From NCBI GenBank assembly GCA_024516035.1, contig CM044956.1, positions 22,802,395-22,866,394 on the forward strand: a stretch of 64,000 bases of DNA, written 5' to 3'. The stretch comes from Bactericera cockerelli. Lineage: Eukaryota; Arthropoda; Insecta; Hemiptera; Triozidae. Shown here in pieces: positions 25,452-37,044 of this stretch (position 1 is its first letter; each line of letters starts with the position of its first letter). Under the pieces are notes generated by a model, which made no database searches, was not told the DNA's origin, and saw nothing but the letters and a program-made list of their open reading frames with translations. The position numbers were made by a program, and so were the translations under genes.

Positions 25452-25694
25452 TATTTTTTTGTTTTTTTGTGTTAAAGTTACTTTCAACTAACTGCATGGT
25501 CATATCATGATGGAGGTTTTACCTTCCATTCGCTGAAAACTCACAAACCAGCTACTCAAATGAACCTCAAATGAGTGAGGCCGGGAATAGCCCATCATGT
25601 GGGTTAGAATTTGAATGGACCTAGCCTCGCTGGACGTTTTTCAACTTTAGTGAATGAATAAGAACTGGTGTATTCAATGTGCCATCGCTCTGGC
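25452..25694 (-). mobile_element. 5S rRNA-derived SINE, minus strand, diverged
   Basis: Reading the minus strand from 25694: GCCAGAGCGATGGC, ATTGAATACACCAGTTCTTA, AAGTTGAAAAACGTCCAGCG, then the body with GGCCTCACTCATTTGAGG and AATGGAAGGTAAAACC. It then reads CATGATATGACCATG and GTTGAAAGTAACTTTAAC. The order is identical to the intact copy at 47091-47360. The poly-A tail appears as T-rich sequence at 25452-25470. Many substitutions mark it as older. A weak target duplication (GCATATTT against GCGTATTT) is possible but not convincing. Confidence 0.8.
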
Positions 25695-28242
25695 GCGTAT
25701 TTATTTAGTTTGGAAGGTAAATTAATAACTGCACCAAATGACAGGAGCCGTTCCATTTATTTAGAAATCCAGCATAAACATCAATAATGAAAATCACGGA
25801 TGAGAAGAAGGTAACAATTAATTCAAGTTTTATCTTAAAGACACTGAAATTTCTAATCAGACATTCAGAAAGGCACGACTTAATGAAACCCAAGACTTCT
25901 TGAGAGCTCCATCCTCGGGCAAACTCGTGATGAAACCTTATACAGGAAATACGTACAATATTTATACGTGTCTAAAGTAATCTCTAAGGTAAACTTTTGC
26001 TATGAAAATCATGGTCTAAGATTAAAAGAAGGTTATAAAAGTAAAAATCTAATAATGAGAAAATAGTGGATTTATACAATTAACACTATTTCATCAAAAA
26101 AATTCTAATTTTCGTGTAACTACTACAATTAAAAATCAAATAAAAAAAATCTGCTTCTTGAATGCTCAACGAGTCCTCTATTGTTTGAAGGTGAGAAGCT
26201 AATCCACAGCACAAACAAGGCAGATGTTAAACTTCTCAGTGCTCTTGAAATCTGTGTATCAAAGTTCAAGGAAGGGTACATTGAAACCATTCAACTGACA
26301 CTTTCAAGAAGTTCACTGTGAATGAAGAAGTTGAACTAAAAGTTTTGGCTGTTTTCAACACTGTTAAGACAGTTTAAGTCTAACAGGTGGAAGGGTCGGT
26401 CAACTGTCTTGATAAAGTTCTTGTCATGAATCTGGAAAGTTACAAAGAGTTTATCTATTTGTTTACAAAATTTCTTCTCAAATTATTCATACGGACTTGG
26501 AAAATAACCTCACTCGAAGCAAAAAGGTTTTCTATTGAAAAGGTTTACAAGTAGAATAAATAGACTAGAATATTATTTTTAATAAATTAAAAATAAAAAA
26601 TGGGAGTAAAAATAAGGTACCTACTCGTAAGTTAAATATAAATATTTTAAATACAATAAAAATAAATAAAATCTTAGACAGGAGGACATACAAAATTTCT
26701 AAGAAAGGACAAAAAGAGGTAAAAGAGAAAAACGAAGAAAAAGAAAGTTAATTCAATTTTATACCTAACAAATGAGACGACACTGCTTCGCAAAAAACGA
26801 GGAAGTCTAAATGCTTAAAATAAATTTTCCTTAGCTAACCGGTACCGGAGGAAAATGAAAAGTTATGTGAAAGAAGGGAAGAAAATAAAAAGAAAAGTTC
26901 TTAAAGGCAAGAAAATTTCCCAGAAGAGGACTTACAACAGCCTACAACGCAACATTTTCCAGAACTAAAAGTCAAGACTAAATTTTACGTAGAGAGCACA
27001 ACATTCCCAACAACTTTTAAAAGTTTGCATAAGAACCCTAGACATACGGGTATAGCAGTGAGTAGGTAGTTACGTACCTACCAAAAAAAGCAAGGTTCAA
27101 TAAAAATAATATGTACTTAATACTAATTCTACAGTCTTACTTTACGGAGCACAGAGTTGGGATCTTAGTATTAGATAAGCTGGATAGACACAGCTCATAA
27201 GATATTTGCTAGTTTTTTTGTTGTTGTTGGAATTTTATTAGTTCACAGAGAGGACCAAAAGTGGGAGAAATAGAGCATCCACCAAACCAGATGCTATGAA
27301 AGTGTTTTTATTTACAAATAGCGGTATACTCATTATCCTTTTCATTCAACACACAACTGAAGTGCATTGGCAATCATTGATATGATATTTTATTAAACAT
27401 AATGCACCTGTTCATTCTATTCAACTTTTCCAGCCCACAAAGGATTTGTTCAAGTCTAGACTGCAGAGGGAAAATAATAGCATTCGCATTCAAGTAAATG
27501 CATGGGCCTATCGCATGCAGTGCAAGCGCGGTGCACCCATGTAGTTTGACTCTTCGTAGCTTTCCCTCGCACAAGACGTGACGTCTAGGGGAGACATCAA
27601 AACACAGCACCAAGACTCACCTTCCACTTCTTGCAAAATATCTAAGAAATTCGTCAGAGGTGTAATTCGTAAATTACTTGATGCCTCGAGATAAATCTCG
27701 TGCTTTGGTCGGAAGTTTTAGATTTTAGACACTTGCTTGAAAATTGCCACGTCGAAATTATTATACCCGATTTTTATCAGAAGAACACTGAACTAACGAA
27801 TGTACAAGTTCAAGGAGGAGACAATGTATTAAACAGTAAAATATAGTCGAAATCTCTAATATCTGATCGCTTCATACGAAATGACAAAGAAGTTATGCAA
27901 TGCTCTCCTGCCGTTATTTGTCTTTTCAATCTATGGCTGAGCAATTTAAGGAATTTTCTTTTAAACTTTATGAACGCCAGTTCTTGAGATCACCAACAGA
28001 TAAAAAGGCAATATATAGGTAAGATGTACTCTACACCCAGGACTCCAGGTGATAGAGAATAACAAGGTAGCGGGGGTTCTCTTTCACACAACCCAAAGGG
28101 GATCGAAGGGTCACCATTAGCAGACTGAAAATGCTTTATTATACTAATATACTATGGATATAAAGTGCACAGTAGCATAACTACATCAACTACTTTGATT
28201 TTTAGTGCCTTTCAGCATTTCACTTTTCTGAGGTATTATTAG
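25695..28242. other. AT-rich DNA, no gene
   Basis: No family motif in any frame and no repeat boundary. The section 26560-26990 is very A-rich on the plus strand. Confidence 0.5.
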
Positions 28243-28398
28243 CTGAGAGAGAGGGAGAGAAATAGAGAAGGTAGGAGAAGGGAGAGAGAGAGAGAGGGAG
28301 AAAAATAGAAAAAGAAAGGAGAGAGAGAGAAGGTAAGGGCAAAGGAGAGAGAAAGAGAGAAGAAAGGGGAAGGGAGAGAGAGGGAAAAAAAAGAAGGT
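28243..28398. repeat. (GA)n-rich microsatellite
   Basis: About 155 bp of GAGA/GGGA/AAAG units. The Ser/Leu-rich reading frame on the minus strand is an artefact. Confidence 0.9.
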
Positions 28399-29049
28399 AA
28401 GGGTATTTTACTGCACGTCATAATAATAATTCTAAAATGTCACCTACCTCTATGTCTTTAATAGCCCCCCCCCCTTCTCTCTCTGTACACCTCTTTATCC
28501 TTCTCCGTCCTGACAGAAAATTCCAATGTATATATTTTATTTTTTCTGCTACCGTTTATAAATTGCCTAGTTGACCTACAAAATATGTGAATTACGCTGA
28601 TGGATCTACTATTCCCTCATTCTCCTTTTACCCCTCATTAACTAGAATGTGCAGCAATCATCTCTTTGCTAAGCTCCTAAATCATTTAGGATTTTTAAGC
28701 TCCCCAATCATTTACTTTATTTCTAGCTCGGAGTTTCTATTTTCCTCAGATATGATCTCGTCTTTCTTTCATGTTTGCTGCTTCATTTCCGACACACTTT
28801 CCGTTTACAATGTTTCTATGTACCAAATGTACCTATGAGTCTCAGAACGAGAAGGAAAAACAGAGAAGGACATCATGGAGTCAGAACAGTGAACTGTCAG
28901 AAGGCCATCATGCAGTTTTCTATTCAGCAGACAAAAGACACTTCTACCAAGTCTGTCAGTAGTGTTTCGTCTACTCAGTATGCCAACTTTGTATTTTTTA
29001 TGTAGGTTTGTAGGTCTTCTGATTCTTCATATATTCTACTTCCCGAGGT
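28399..29049. other. No recognised feature
   Basis: C/T-rich then AT-rich sequence immediately before the older retrotransposon fragment. No gene supported. Confidence 0.5.
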
Positions 29050-29796
29050 ATTTTATCAAAATTTATTGAGCTTATTGGAGAAAATCTGAAAATGAACGAG
29101 CACATAAAATATGCGGTAGCAAAATCTGAGAGGACCTGCGGGATGCTGTGTGGAATCATGCCAAATGTGAGAGGACCTGACAATTCCAAAAGAAAACTAC
29201 TGGCGACGGTGGTTTATTCCGCCTTGTTATATGGGGCACCTGTCTGGGGAGACGCAGTAAAATGGAAAAAATACATACACCTTCTGGAAAGAGTACAGCG
29301 AAAAATCATGCTGCGGCTCTGCCGGGCATACCGCACATCTGCAACAGCCGCAATCCAAGTTATATCAGGGTCCTTACCTGTGGAATTTATGGTCGAAGAG
29401 AGAAAAAGAACATACGAAATTTTTAAACAAGAAGAAAACACAGAAGTTATAGATTCTAAAATTCAAGAACTAAAAGAAGAAATGATGCAAAAGTGGAGAG
29501 AAAAATGGCAAGCAGAAAACACCAAGGGAATATGGACAAAAAGGCTTATAAACAATATGGACTGCTGGATAAATAGAAAACACGGAAATGTCTCATATGA
29601 GCTATGCCAATTCCTGACCGGCCATGGACATTTTGGAAAATTCCAGTGTAAAATAAAAAAAGTCAGGACTCCAAAGTGCAGATACTGTGAATGCCAAAAC
29701 GATGACCCCGAACATACTGTCTATGAATGCATCCGATTCACCAGAGAACGTGAAGATTGTTTCAGGAAGATAGGAATGCAGTTAACACCAGAAAAT
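29050..29796 (+). pseudogene. Older R1-type LINE, 5'-truncated ORF2 C-terminal part (left piece)
   Basis: An open frame encodes the region after the reverse transcriptase, homologous to the younger element. Shared words include GPDN-x-KR, YSALLYGAPVWG, RVQRKIMLRL, RAYRTSATAAIQV, FLTGHGHFGK and the terminal CRYCECQNDDPEHTVYEC. The last has the C-x2-C-x8-H-x4-C spacing of R1-clade ORF2 proteins. Homology can be traced a few codons upstream of the first ATG to about 29050, where it fades, so the copy is 5' truncated. It is interrupted at LTPEN (29782-29796) by a younger element and resumes in frame at 36739. It lacks the acidic insertion found in the younger copy. Confidence 0.85.
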
Positions 29797-31707
29797 TTTG
29801 GATCTGAAGCGAGCAGGACGTGTGAAAAAATGAGCTCCGTGTTAATTTGATTTTCATCAATAATTTATTTTGGTTTTCCTGAAGTGATTAGTGACTATCT
29901 GGTTTAAATAATTACTACATCCAGTTATTACCGTGTTAACAGTGATCATAATCATGATTTTAAAGTGTTTTAATAAATAATTAATAAACAAACGTTATCC
30001 TAAAACCAATACAAAACAATTAAATTAGATTCTGGACTCGTGGTAAATTAAACTCTAGTGATAATAATCTCGATTACCTAGAAAACCGAAGTTAAATTCG
30101 TATTGATTGTAATTCAAGTATTTGTATTAATTGCTTCAATCTGTAAAAATGCCAGTCAGATCCTAATTTTAGTGAATTCTTCAGAGTAATAGTTGTATAA
30201 CAAGAGAATTTTACTCAATTAGATCGAAATTTTTATACATAATTTGATCACAACAATGATCATAGTGCTATCAACTTTACCCCTAAGTGATTCTAAATTG
30301 CATTAATGATAATATAGAAAGAAAGCTTTCATTTCAACATAATTTCATTATTAATATTACAACTCGTTTTCCTTCAAATAAATCCTAAATCCTAAAGAAG
30401 TGAGGATCAATCCATCCATTAATTTCCAAATTCAAGGTCGAACAGAAGTGGGCTACGTGCCGGTTTGGAAGTCCCAATCTTCGCAACCTGTAACAACAGC
30501 TGTTCCCTGATAGTGATTTACGCGCGTTTTTTGTTTAAAAAACCCTAGGGCTTTTTTGTTGTTGGGGTTTTTAAAACATAATTTGTAGGGTTTTTACAAT
30601 TTAGGGTTTTTTTTTTTTTTTTTTTCTTTATTTCCCATTGAATATTTACTTTTAAATTTCAAAACTATCAAAACATAATAAATCATTAAAGTAATAAGTG
30701 CTTCCGCCTTAATTGAGTGCTGTGTCTTTTCTTCTCTGCATCATCCTGACACATTCTGGATAAGAGATCAAGAAACTGCTGGTACCTGTTTCCTGAGGAT
30801 TCCAAGTTCAAGTACTTCTGAGTGTTAAAGACCTGAGATTCCATCCCGGTACAGATGTTCCAACTTATAATTATTAAATGTTTTATGTTTTTCTGATTGT
30901 CTAATTCTCTTTTGACAAAAAATTGCTGGCCACACACCTAGCATATCTAGAGAACTGTGGGGTTTTTAATTAGTTACCCAAAATCCTATTTATAAGTACG
31001 TATATTGTACATCAATATAAATATTATTTTCTCAGCCAGATTAACTAAATTTAATTGCTTTATTTTATATACCTACTGATACATGGTGCATTTCTCAGTA
31101 TAATAAATAAAAGGATTCCTTTCAATTAAATTAAAATTACAACCCGTTCATTTATATAGGGTTAAAATTTAGAAAACAAAGTGTTTTTCACATATTGTAT
31201 ATTTTTTACCCTTGCATGTTAGTGTTCTTATTTTCTAATTTCATTTATTAATACTATCAAAAACATCCATAAAGAGGTGCACACCCAAAAAAGAGGGAAA
31301 CCCCCATAAAAGAGATGCACGTACAAGATATATATCTTTATTTAAATTTGAATTTGTTATTATAAAAACAAAAGTGTTACATATTCTACAGCATATCATA
31401 AAAAAAAGAATAAAAACATCCTAAAAGCCCAGAAAAGAGGAGAATCCCAAAAAAGAGATGTACTAAGATAACTTTTTAATTTTAATTTAATTTAATTTAA
31501 ATTTAAATTCATATAAGCTATTATAGAAATTTTCTCCATACTGCTTAAATTATTATCTACATATTAAGCTTTATCTGTTTAAATCATTTTTATGATATTC
31601 CTATTCTAGGTTTCATGTGATTTTGCATATACTCTCCACAGATATAGTTAATTAGTTTTCATTTGAGTTCTCTGAGCAAAAATAGTATAAAAAAAAAAAA
31701 ATTCAAA
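29797..31707 (+). promoter_or_regulatory. 5' region of the R1-type LINE, with internal repeats
   Basis: Non-coding 1.9 kb between the left target duplication and ORF1. It holds four GGGTTTTT-type words and a T run (about 30545-30626), which might be the reversed poly-A of a later minus-strand insertion. It also holds a diverged repeat around AAAGAGATGCACGTA seen near 31270, 31302 and 31448. R1-clade elements carry an internal promoter at the 5' end, but I cannot point to a specific promoter motif here. Confidence 0.5.
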
Positions 31708-33470
31708 ATGAACACTACCAAGATAATCACCTCCCCACAAGAGCTTATAAATGATAACAATGACAAGATGGCCAAACAAAATATTTTGAACAATGAACTG
31801 CTAGAGCGGGTAGAAAACTTGACAGAAAGTGAGATGAAAAATATGACAGATGCAATAGAAAAAGTGAGTAGTGTCATAATAAGTCTTCACCAAAAGATTA
31901 CAGACTCCAGAAAATGTAGATCGGACATTAAAACCCAGATGGATGAGTTGCAGATCTTAAATGAGACACTTCTAAAAAATACAGTAATTTCAATTTTGGA
32001 GGGAAAGAAAACTCAAATGAAAAATCAAATTGTAGATAATAAAGAGAAATAAAACCAACTCATGAAGAAAAAAAGGATAAAATACAAGAAGAGGAGGATA
32101 ATACTGAAAACAAAAATCATTTTTGTGATAGGTGTAAAGTAATAATCAAAAAAGAAGGAGATGACAAGAAAATCATAATAGAAAAAATAAAGGTAGCTTC
32201 AAGCCTGAATGAAGCGGAGTGCCGAGAGCTCGTCCAAAAGAAATGGCCTCAGGAGGCGTATGTCAAAACCAAAGTGGTCGTGGGGAACCCATTAAACACC
32301 AAATGTGAAGAACTCATTGTATTCTATGAAAACACAAAGGAAGAATCAAATCTACTAAAACTTATCAAAGAGAAATTCACAGAGGCAGAGGAAGTTTTAG
32401 AAGAGGAGAAAGAGGAGGGGGAAATACCTTTTTTGGAGAATATAGTAAATACTAGAAAAGGCTCAAGGAAAACAAGAATTTATTTCTCCAAAGTGATCAA
32501 TGATAGTGACATCAGGAAGAATTTAACAGCATTTAAAAATAAAAAAGATAGAGATAACAAAAAAAATATTGCTATTGCAGTAACAACTCACAATTATAGG
32601 AAATTGGCAAGAAAATACCTTGAACTAGATTTCACGGAAATACAAGAAGGCGGGATTGAGTTTTATGTACCCAGAGGAGAGTTTGAAAAAAAGGAGAAAA
32701 CTAGACCTGAAGCGGTAATAATTGGGACGGATGCCACTACATATGCCTCCACTCTCCGACAAATAAGAGCTACGGTGAACCCTGATGAAATAGGAATTAG
32801 TATAAAAACAGTAAAGGCAACGAAAGACATGCGTATGATAGTGGTAACAGAAGAAGGTAAAGCAAAAGCCCTACAGAAAGAGATTGCAACAAAAATACAA
32901 GGGGTAGACATAAAACTATCCAGTGGTGAAACCAAAACACACCTAGTCATATTAGATATTGACGCATCAATGAACGACCAGGAAGTAGAGGATAAAATTA
33001 GAGAACAAACCAAGGTTAATGATGCAGAGCTGAAATCTATGAGGATGGGAACCAGAGGTACTCAGACAGCAAATGTCAGTATGCCATCAAGCTCAGCTGA
33101 AAAACTGATTCAAGAGGGAACAATAAAAATTGGTTGGACATTATGCAGGGTAAAACTAAAAATTGATATAATTAGGTGTTACAACTGTCTAAAATTAGGT
33201 CACCACTCAGATTTATGTAGAGAGAACAAAACTGAGAGAAAGTGCCTAAATTGTGCAGAGGTGGGCCACTTGGTCAAAAATTGTACAAATACAAGTTATT
33301 GTACTACTTGTAACTCAAAGGGTCATAGAAATGACTCAAATAGATGCCCAACATACAGAAGAAAAGTACAGGAAACTACTTCAAAAGTGTTACACAGAAG
33401 ATATCACAAAGAAGAGAAAACTGTAGAACAAGACCGGGTTGAAAATATGGTAGTAGAGGTGAATTTATGA
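31708..33470 (+). pseudogene. LINE ORF1 (gag-like, three CCHC zinc knuckles), one frameshift
   Basis: The ATG at 31708 (context TTCAAAATGAAC) opens a Lys/Glu-rich, coiled-coil-like N-terminal part. That frame stops at 32050-32052, and the protein continues in another frame from about 32040 (CDRCK, then KVASSLNEAECRELV) to 33470, so a single indel near 32035-32055 breaks it. Joined length is about 586 residues, normal for R1-clade ORF1. The C-terminal part has three knuckles at about 33177-33346: CYNCLKLGHHSDLC, CLNCAEVGHLVKNC and CTTCNSKGHRNDSNRC. They would bind the element's RNA in a ribonucleoprotein. The stop codon overlaps the ORF2 start as ATGA. Confidence 0.85.
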
Positions 33471-36400
33471 AAATTAATATGATCAAGATTCTACAAATAA
33501 ATCTAGATAGATCAGTGACGGCCCATGACCTGGTGGATAAAACAGTTTTGGATAAACAAATTGATATTGTGTTAATCAGCGAGCCAAACAAAAACCATAT
33601 CATGAAGGGAGGATGGTTTATGGACAAAAATAGGGATTCAGCTATTAAAGTGTACAGTAAGAAAATAAAGATATATGATGCTGGTAGTGGTAATGGTTTT
33701 GTGTGGGTGGCAGTTGGGGAATTACAAATCTTTAGTGTATATATCTCTCCAAATGTACCCCTCAATAGCTTTATCAATTTTCTAGAAGGTCTCAAAGTGG
33801 CACTAATAAATTCTAAATACAAAAAAGTCATAATAGGAGGTGACATGAATGCAAAATCTTTTTCATGGGGTTCAACAAGAGAAGATGACAGAGGATCAAC
33901 ACTAGCAGAATGGAGTTTAGAGATGAGAATGGAGATTGTCAACAATGGAGATACCCCCACATTTGTAAGAGGAGAGTACAGTTCCGTGATAGATGTTACA
34001 CTTTCTTCACGGAATATGTACAGTAAGATTGTAAATTGGAAAGTAACAGATGAAGAAAATATGAGTGATCACTAATACATATTTTATGACATATTAGAAA
34101 GTAACCCCGTGGGTAATGCAAAAAACCATAAAATCAAGTGGAAATACAACGAAAAGAGGAAAGAAAGATATCAGGAAGAGATAAAAAAGAAATTAAATGA
34201 AGAATGTACCGACCCCGAACAATGCATCAAAACAATACAAGAGGTGTGTGAAAATATCTTCAAAAAAGGAAATGGAAATGGAAAGACATCTGTATATTGG
34301 TGGAACAATGAAATTGCCGAGAAGAGGAAAGAATGTCATACTCAAAGGAGAAAGATGACCAGGATGAATAAACAGAGAAACACAACAGAAGAAGAAAAGA
34401 AAACAACAAGAGACATACTATGCGGTGAAAAGAGACTTGAGAGAGAAAATAAACATAGCAAAGAAAAATAAATGGGCAGACATCTGTGATGAACTAAATA
34501 AGGATATATGGGGAAATGGATACAGGATAGTATGCAAAAAATTCAAACTCCTACCAATACTAACATTAAGACCAGAAGAAAAAATTAAAATTGTTAAAGA
34601 ATTATTTCCAGAAAATGAAAAAGAAATTTGGAACAGAGAAGTCATTCAAGAGGAAGATATACCTTTATTTACTCTAGATGAACTAATTGGAGCCTTCCAT
34701 AACATAAAGAACAAGAAAGCACCAGGTTCAGATGGACTGAGCGGAGAAGTAATTAAAATTTTCTTTGAAGTCGCACCAAACTTCTGTCTCAAAATGTTCA
34801 ACAATCTTCTGGTTGCTGGAAAGTTCCCAAAAATATGGAAGACCGCAAAACTGGTTCTACTAGAAAAAGGCAAGAAAGAAGGAACCGATAAAATGGCGTA
34901 CAGACCAATTTGCCTACTAAACGTGATGGGGAAAACTTTTGAGTACCTACTGAAAATTAGAATGATAAGTGAAATTGAAGAAAAAGGGGACCTATCAGAA
35001 AACCAACACGGATTTAGAGCAGGAATGTCTACACTAGGGGCGATGGAGCAAGTTGTAGGGTTAGCGGAGCAAGCAAAAAAAGAAGGGAAAGTTTGTGCAA
35101 TGACACTTCTGGATGTAAAGAATGCCTTCAATAGCATCCCATGGAAAGGAATAATGGAAGAATTAAGAAGAAAAGGCATATCAAAATACTTAACAAACAT
35201 GATGGCCAGCTACCTAGAAGACAGAACATTGATGGTGGACGAAGAACTACCGATGGAACTATCTTGTGGAGTTCCACAAGGGTCGGTCTTATCACCTCTA
35301 TTATGGAACATATATTACGACCCGCTACTGAAAATGGATATACCAACAGAGTCCAAAATCGTTGCTTACGCGGACGATGTTGCAGTTGTGACAAATGGAA
35401 CAAACAAGGAAAATCTGGAAAAAAACAATAAACAGAACTGTGAAAAAAATAATCAATTGGATGAATGAACATAAGTTGGAAATAGCTGCACATAAAACCG
35501 AAGTGGTCCTGTTAATAAGCAAAAGAACATGTAATGAAATAGTTGTGAAAGTTGACCAAGTACGGGTGAGATCAAAGAATTCAGCAAAATATTTAGGAGT
35601 GTATTTAGGAAAAAATCTATCAATGGCCGAACATACCAGAAAAGCGGTAGAAAAGGCAGGGAAGACGGCCGCAAACCTGGCTCGTCTCATGCCAAACATT
35701 AAAGGGCCAGATAACGAAAAAAGAAACATCTTGGCATCAGTGGTCTACTCCACACTCCTGTACGGTGCTCCTATTTGGGGAAAAATAACACGTTGGAAAA
35801 AATATGTAAACATGCTAGAAAAAGTTCAAAGGAGAGTTATGCTACGGCTTGCAAGAGCATACAGAACAAGTGCAACAGTGGCTCTCCAAGTTATAACTAG
35901 CTCGTTGCCTATTGAGTACATGGTAGAGGAGAAGATCAAAATATACGAGATGAAGAAGAGAAAGAAGAAGGTAGGGGAAGAAGAAGAAGATGATAGTGAA
36001 AATGAAGAGGAAATATTGAGACAAGAGTCAACCGAAATAGAAACAAGTGAAGAGGATGTCAGACAAGAAATGATTGAAAAATGGAAACTGAAATGGCAGA
36101 ATGAAGTGAACAAAGGCCAATGGACGAAAAAAACTTATTCCTGACATAGAAGAATGGATAAATAGGAAACACGGTAAACTTACCTATGAAACCAGCCAAT
36201 TTCTCACCGGACATGGAAGCTTTGGTAGCTATCTGTACAAAATTAAAAAAGTAAGAAACGAGACTTGTATGTACTGTGAAAATCCCAAGGATAACCCCGA
36301 ACATGCTATTTTCCAATGTCCAAGGTTTCTGGAACAAAGGACAACATGCATGCAACTAACAAATAGGACTCTAACACCGGGAAACATAATAAGAGTAATG

Positions 36401-36505
36401 CTGGAAAATGAAAACAACTGGAACGCAATAGAAAAAATGTTAAAAGAAATAATGAGAATAAAACAGAATGATGGTAATAAGGAAGGAAGCAGGTCTCTAA
36501 ATTAG
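33467..36505 (+). pseudogene. LINE ORF2: apurinic-type endonuclease plus reverse transcriptase, broken
   Basis: It starts at ATG 33467, overlapping the ORF1 stop. The endonuclease covers the first ~200 residues with ILQINLDRS, LISEPNK, GGDMNAKSFSWGS, IDVTLSS and SDH; the catalytic acidic, Asn and His positions look intact. A TAA at 34073-34075 follows SDH immediately. A frame change near 34390-34425 leads to the reverse transcriptase: PGSDGLSGEVIK, YRPICLL, QHGFRAGMST, LLDVKNAFNS (motif A), GVPQGSVLSPLLW (motif B) and AYADDVAVV (motif C, YADD at 35367-35378). Two more frame changes lie near 35425 and 36130. The C-terminus carries CMYCENPKDNPEHAIFQC (C-x2-C-x8-H-x4-C). Total span is about 1010 codons, the usual R1-clade size. 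Enzyme roles are nicking target DNA and copying RNA from the nick. Three frameshifts and one stop make it inactive. Confidence 0.88.
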
Positions 36506-36688
36506 GAGTTTATCATCTCGTACCCTGAAGTAATGTTATGCAACAGTTCCAGGGTACTGAGATTAGAAAGAGAGGAGGATGTTTAGTGGGTATGGCACAT
36601 CGTTTTCAGTGCCTAAACCTCACACTGTCCACCAGAGCCAGAGATGGTCCTGGTGTTCGTCTTGAATTGCAAGAAGATTGACCTCCTC

Positions 36689-36727
<39 letters not shown>
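36506..36727 (+). other. LINE 3' UTR with stem-loop and poly-A
   Basis: A hairpin is formed by ATCTCGTACCCTG (36515-36527) and CAGGGTACTGAGAT (36550-36563), with one bulge, around the loop AAGTAATGTTATGCAACAGTT. The same loop words and a pairing but differently spelled stem occur in the older copy (36851-36906). The poly-A runs from 36692 to the target duplication. Such 3' hairpins are recognised by LINE reverse transcriptases in some families. Confidence 0.75.
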
Positions 36728-36728
<1 letters not shown>

Positions 36729-37044
36729 ACCAGAAAATACAATCGAAAAAATGCTAGAAAATGAAGAAAACTGGAACCATATAGAAGGAACAATAAAGAA
36801 AATTCTAAATGTAAAGGCTTCAGACGAGAGACGGGCCCAAAATTAGAGGCCTAACATCTGTATCCTGAAGTAATGTTATGTAACGGTTCCGGGGTACAGA
36901 TGTTAGAGGAAGAGGTGGTTTTAGTGGGTGAGAATGCACTGTTATCAGCACAAATAAATCCCACACTGTTCACCACCAAACTGGGGGTGTTCGTCTTTAA
37001 AAGATTTCCTCCTCTTCTTAAAAAAAAAAAAAAAAAAAAAAAAA
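36728..37044 (+). mobile_element. Older R1-type LINE, right piece: ORF2 end, 3' UTR, poly-A
   Basis: Directly after the duplication the frame reads TIEKMLENEENWNHIEG and stops at TAG (36844-36846), aligning with the younger copy's IIRVMLENENNWNAIEK. Joined to the left piece at LTPEN it restores one continuous reading frame, which shows that the younger element split it. The 3' UTR has the conserved hairpin (36851-36906) and ends in a poly-A of about 25 at 37020-37044. Confidence 0.85.

Larger units (their letters stand above)
29797..36727 (+). mobile_element. R1-type non-LTR retrotransposon, near full length, inserted in an older relative
   Basis: About 6.9 kb bounded by an exact 13-bp target-site duplication, AACACCAGAAAAT (29784-29796 and 36726-36738). 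It consists of a 1.9-kb 5' region, ORF1 with CCHC knuckles, ORF2 with endonuclease and reverse transcriptase, a short 3' UTR with a stem-loop, and a poly-A tail of about 35. The absence of LTRs and of RNase H, and the N-terminal ILQINLDRS-x-(T/A)-AHDLV of the endonuclease, fit the R1 clade. Frameshifts in both ORFs and one in-frame stop make this copy non-functional. By parsimony everything between the two duplication copies arrived as one unit or inserted into it later. Confidence 0.88.

Noticed and set aside
30545..30630. Telomere-like TTAGGG repeats
   Set aside because: Only scattered GGGTTTTT words, no regular hexamer or pentamer array.
32274..33470. A host CCHC zinc-finger gene
   Set aside because: Position directly upstream of an endonuclease/reverse transcriptase with ATGA overlap makes it LINE ORF1.
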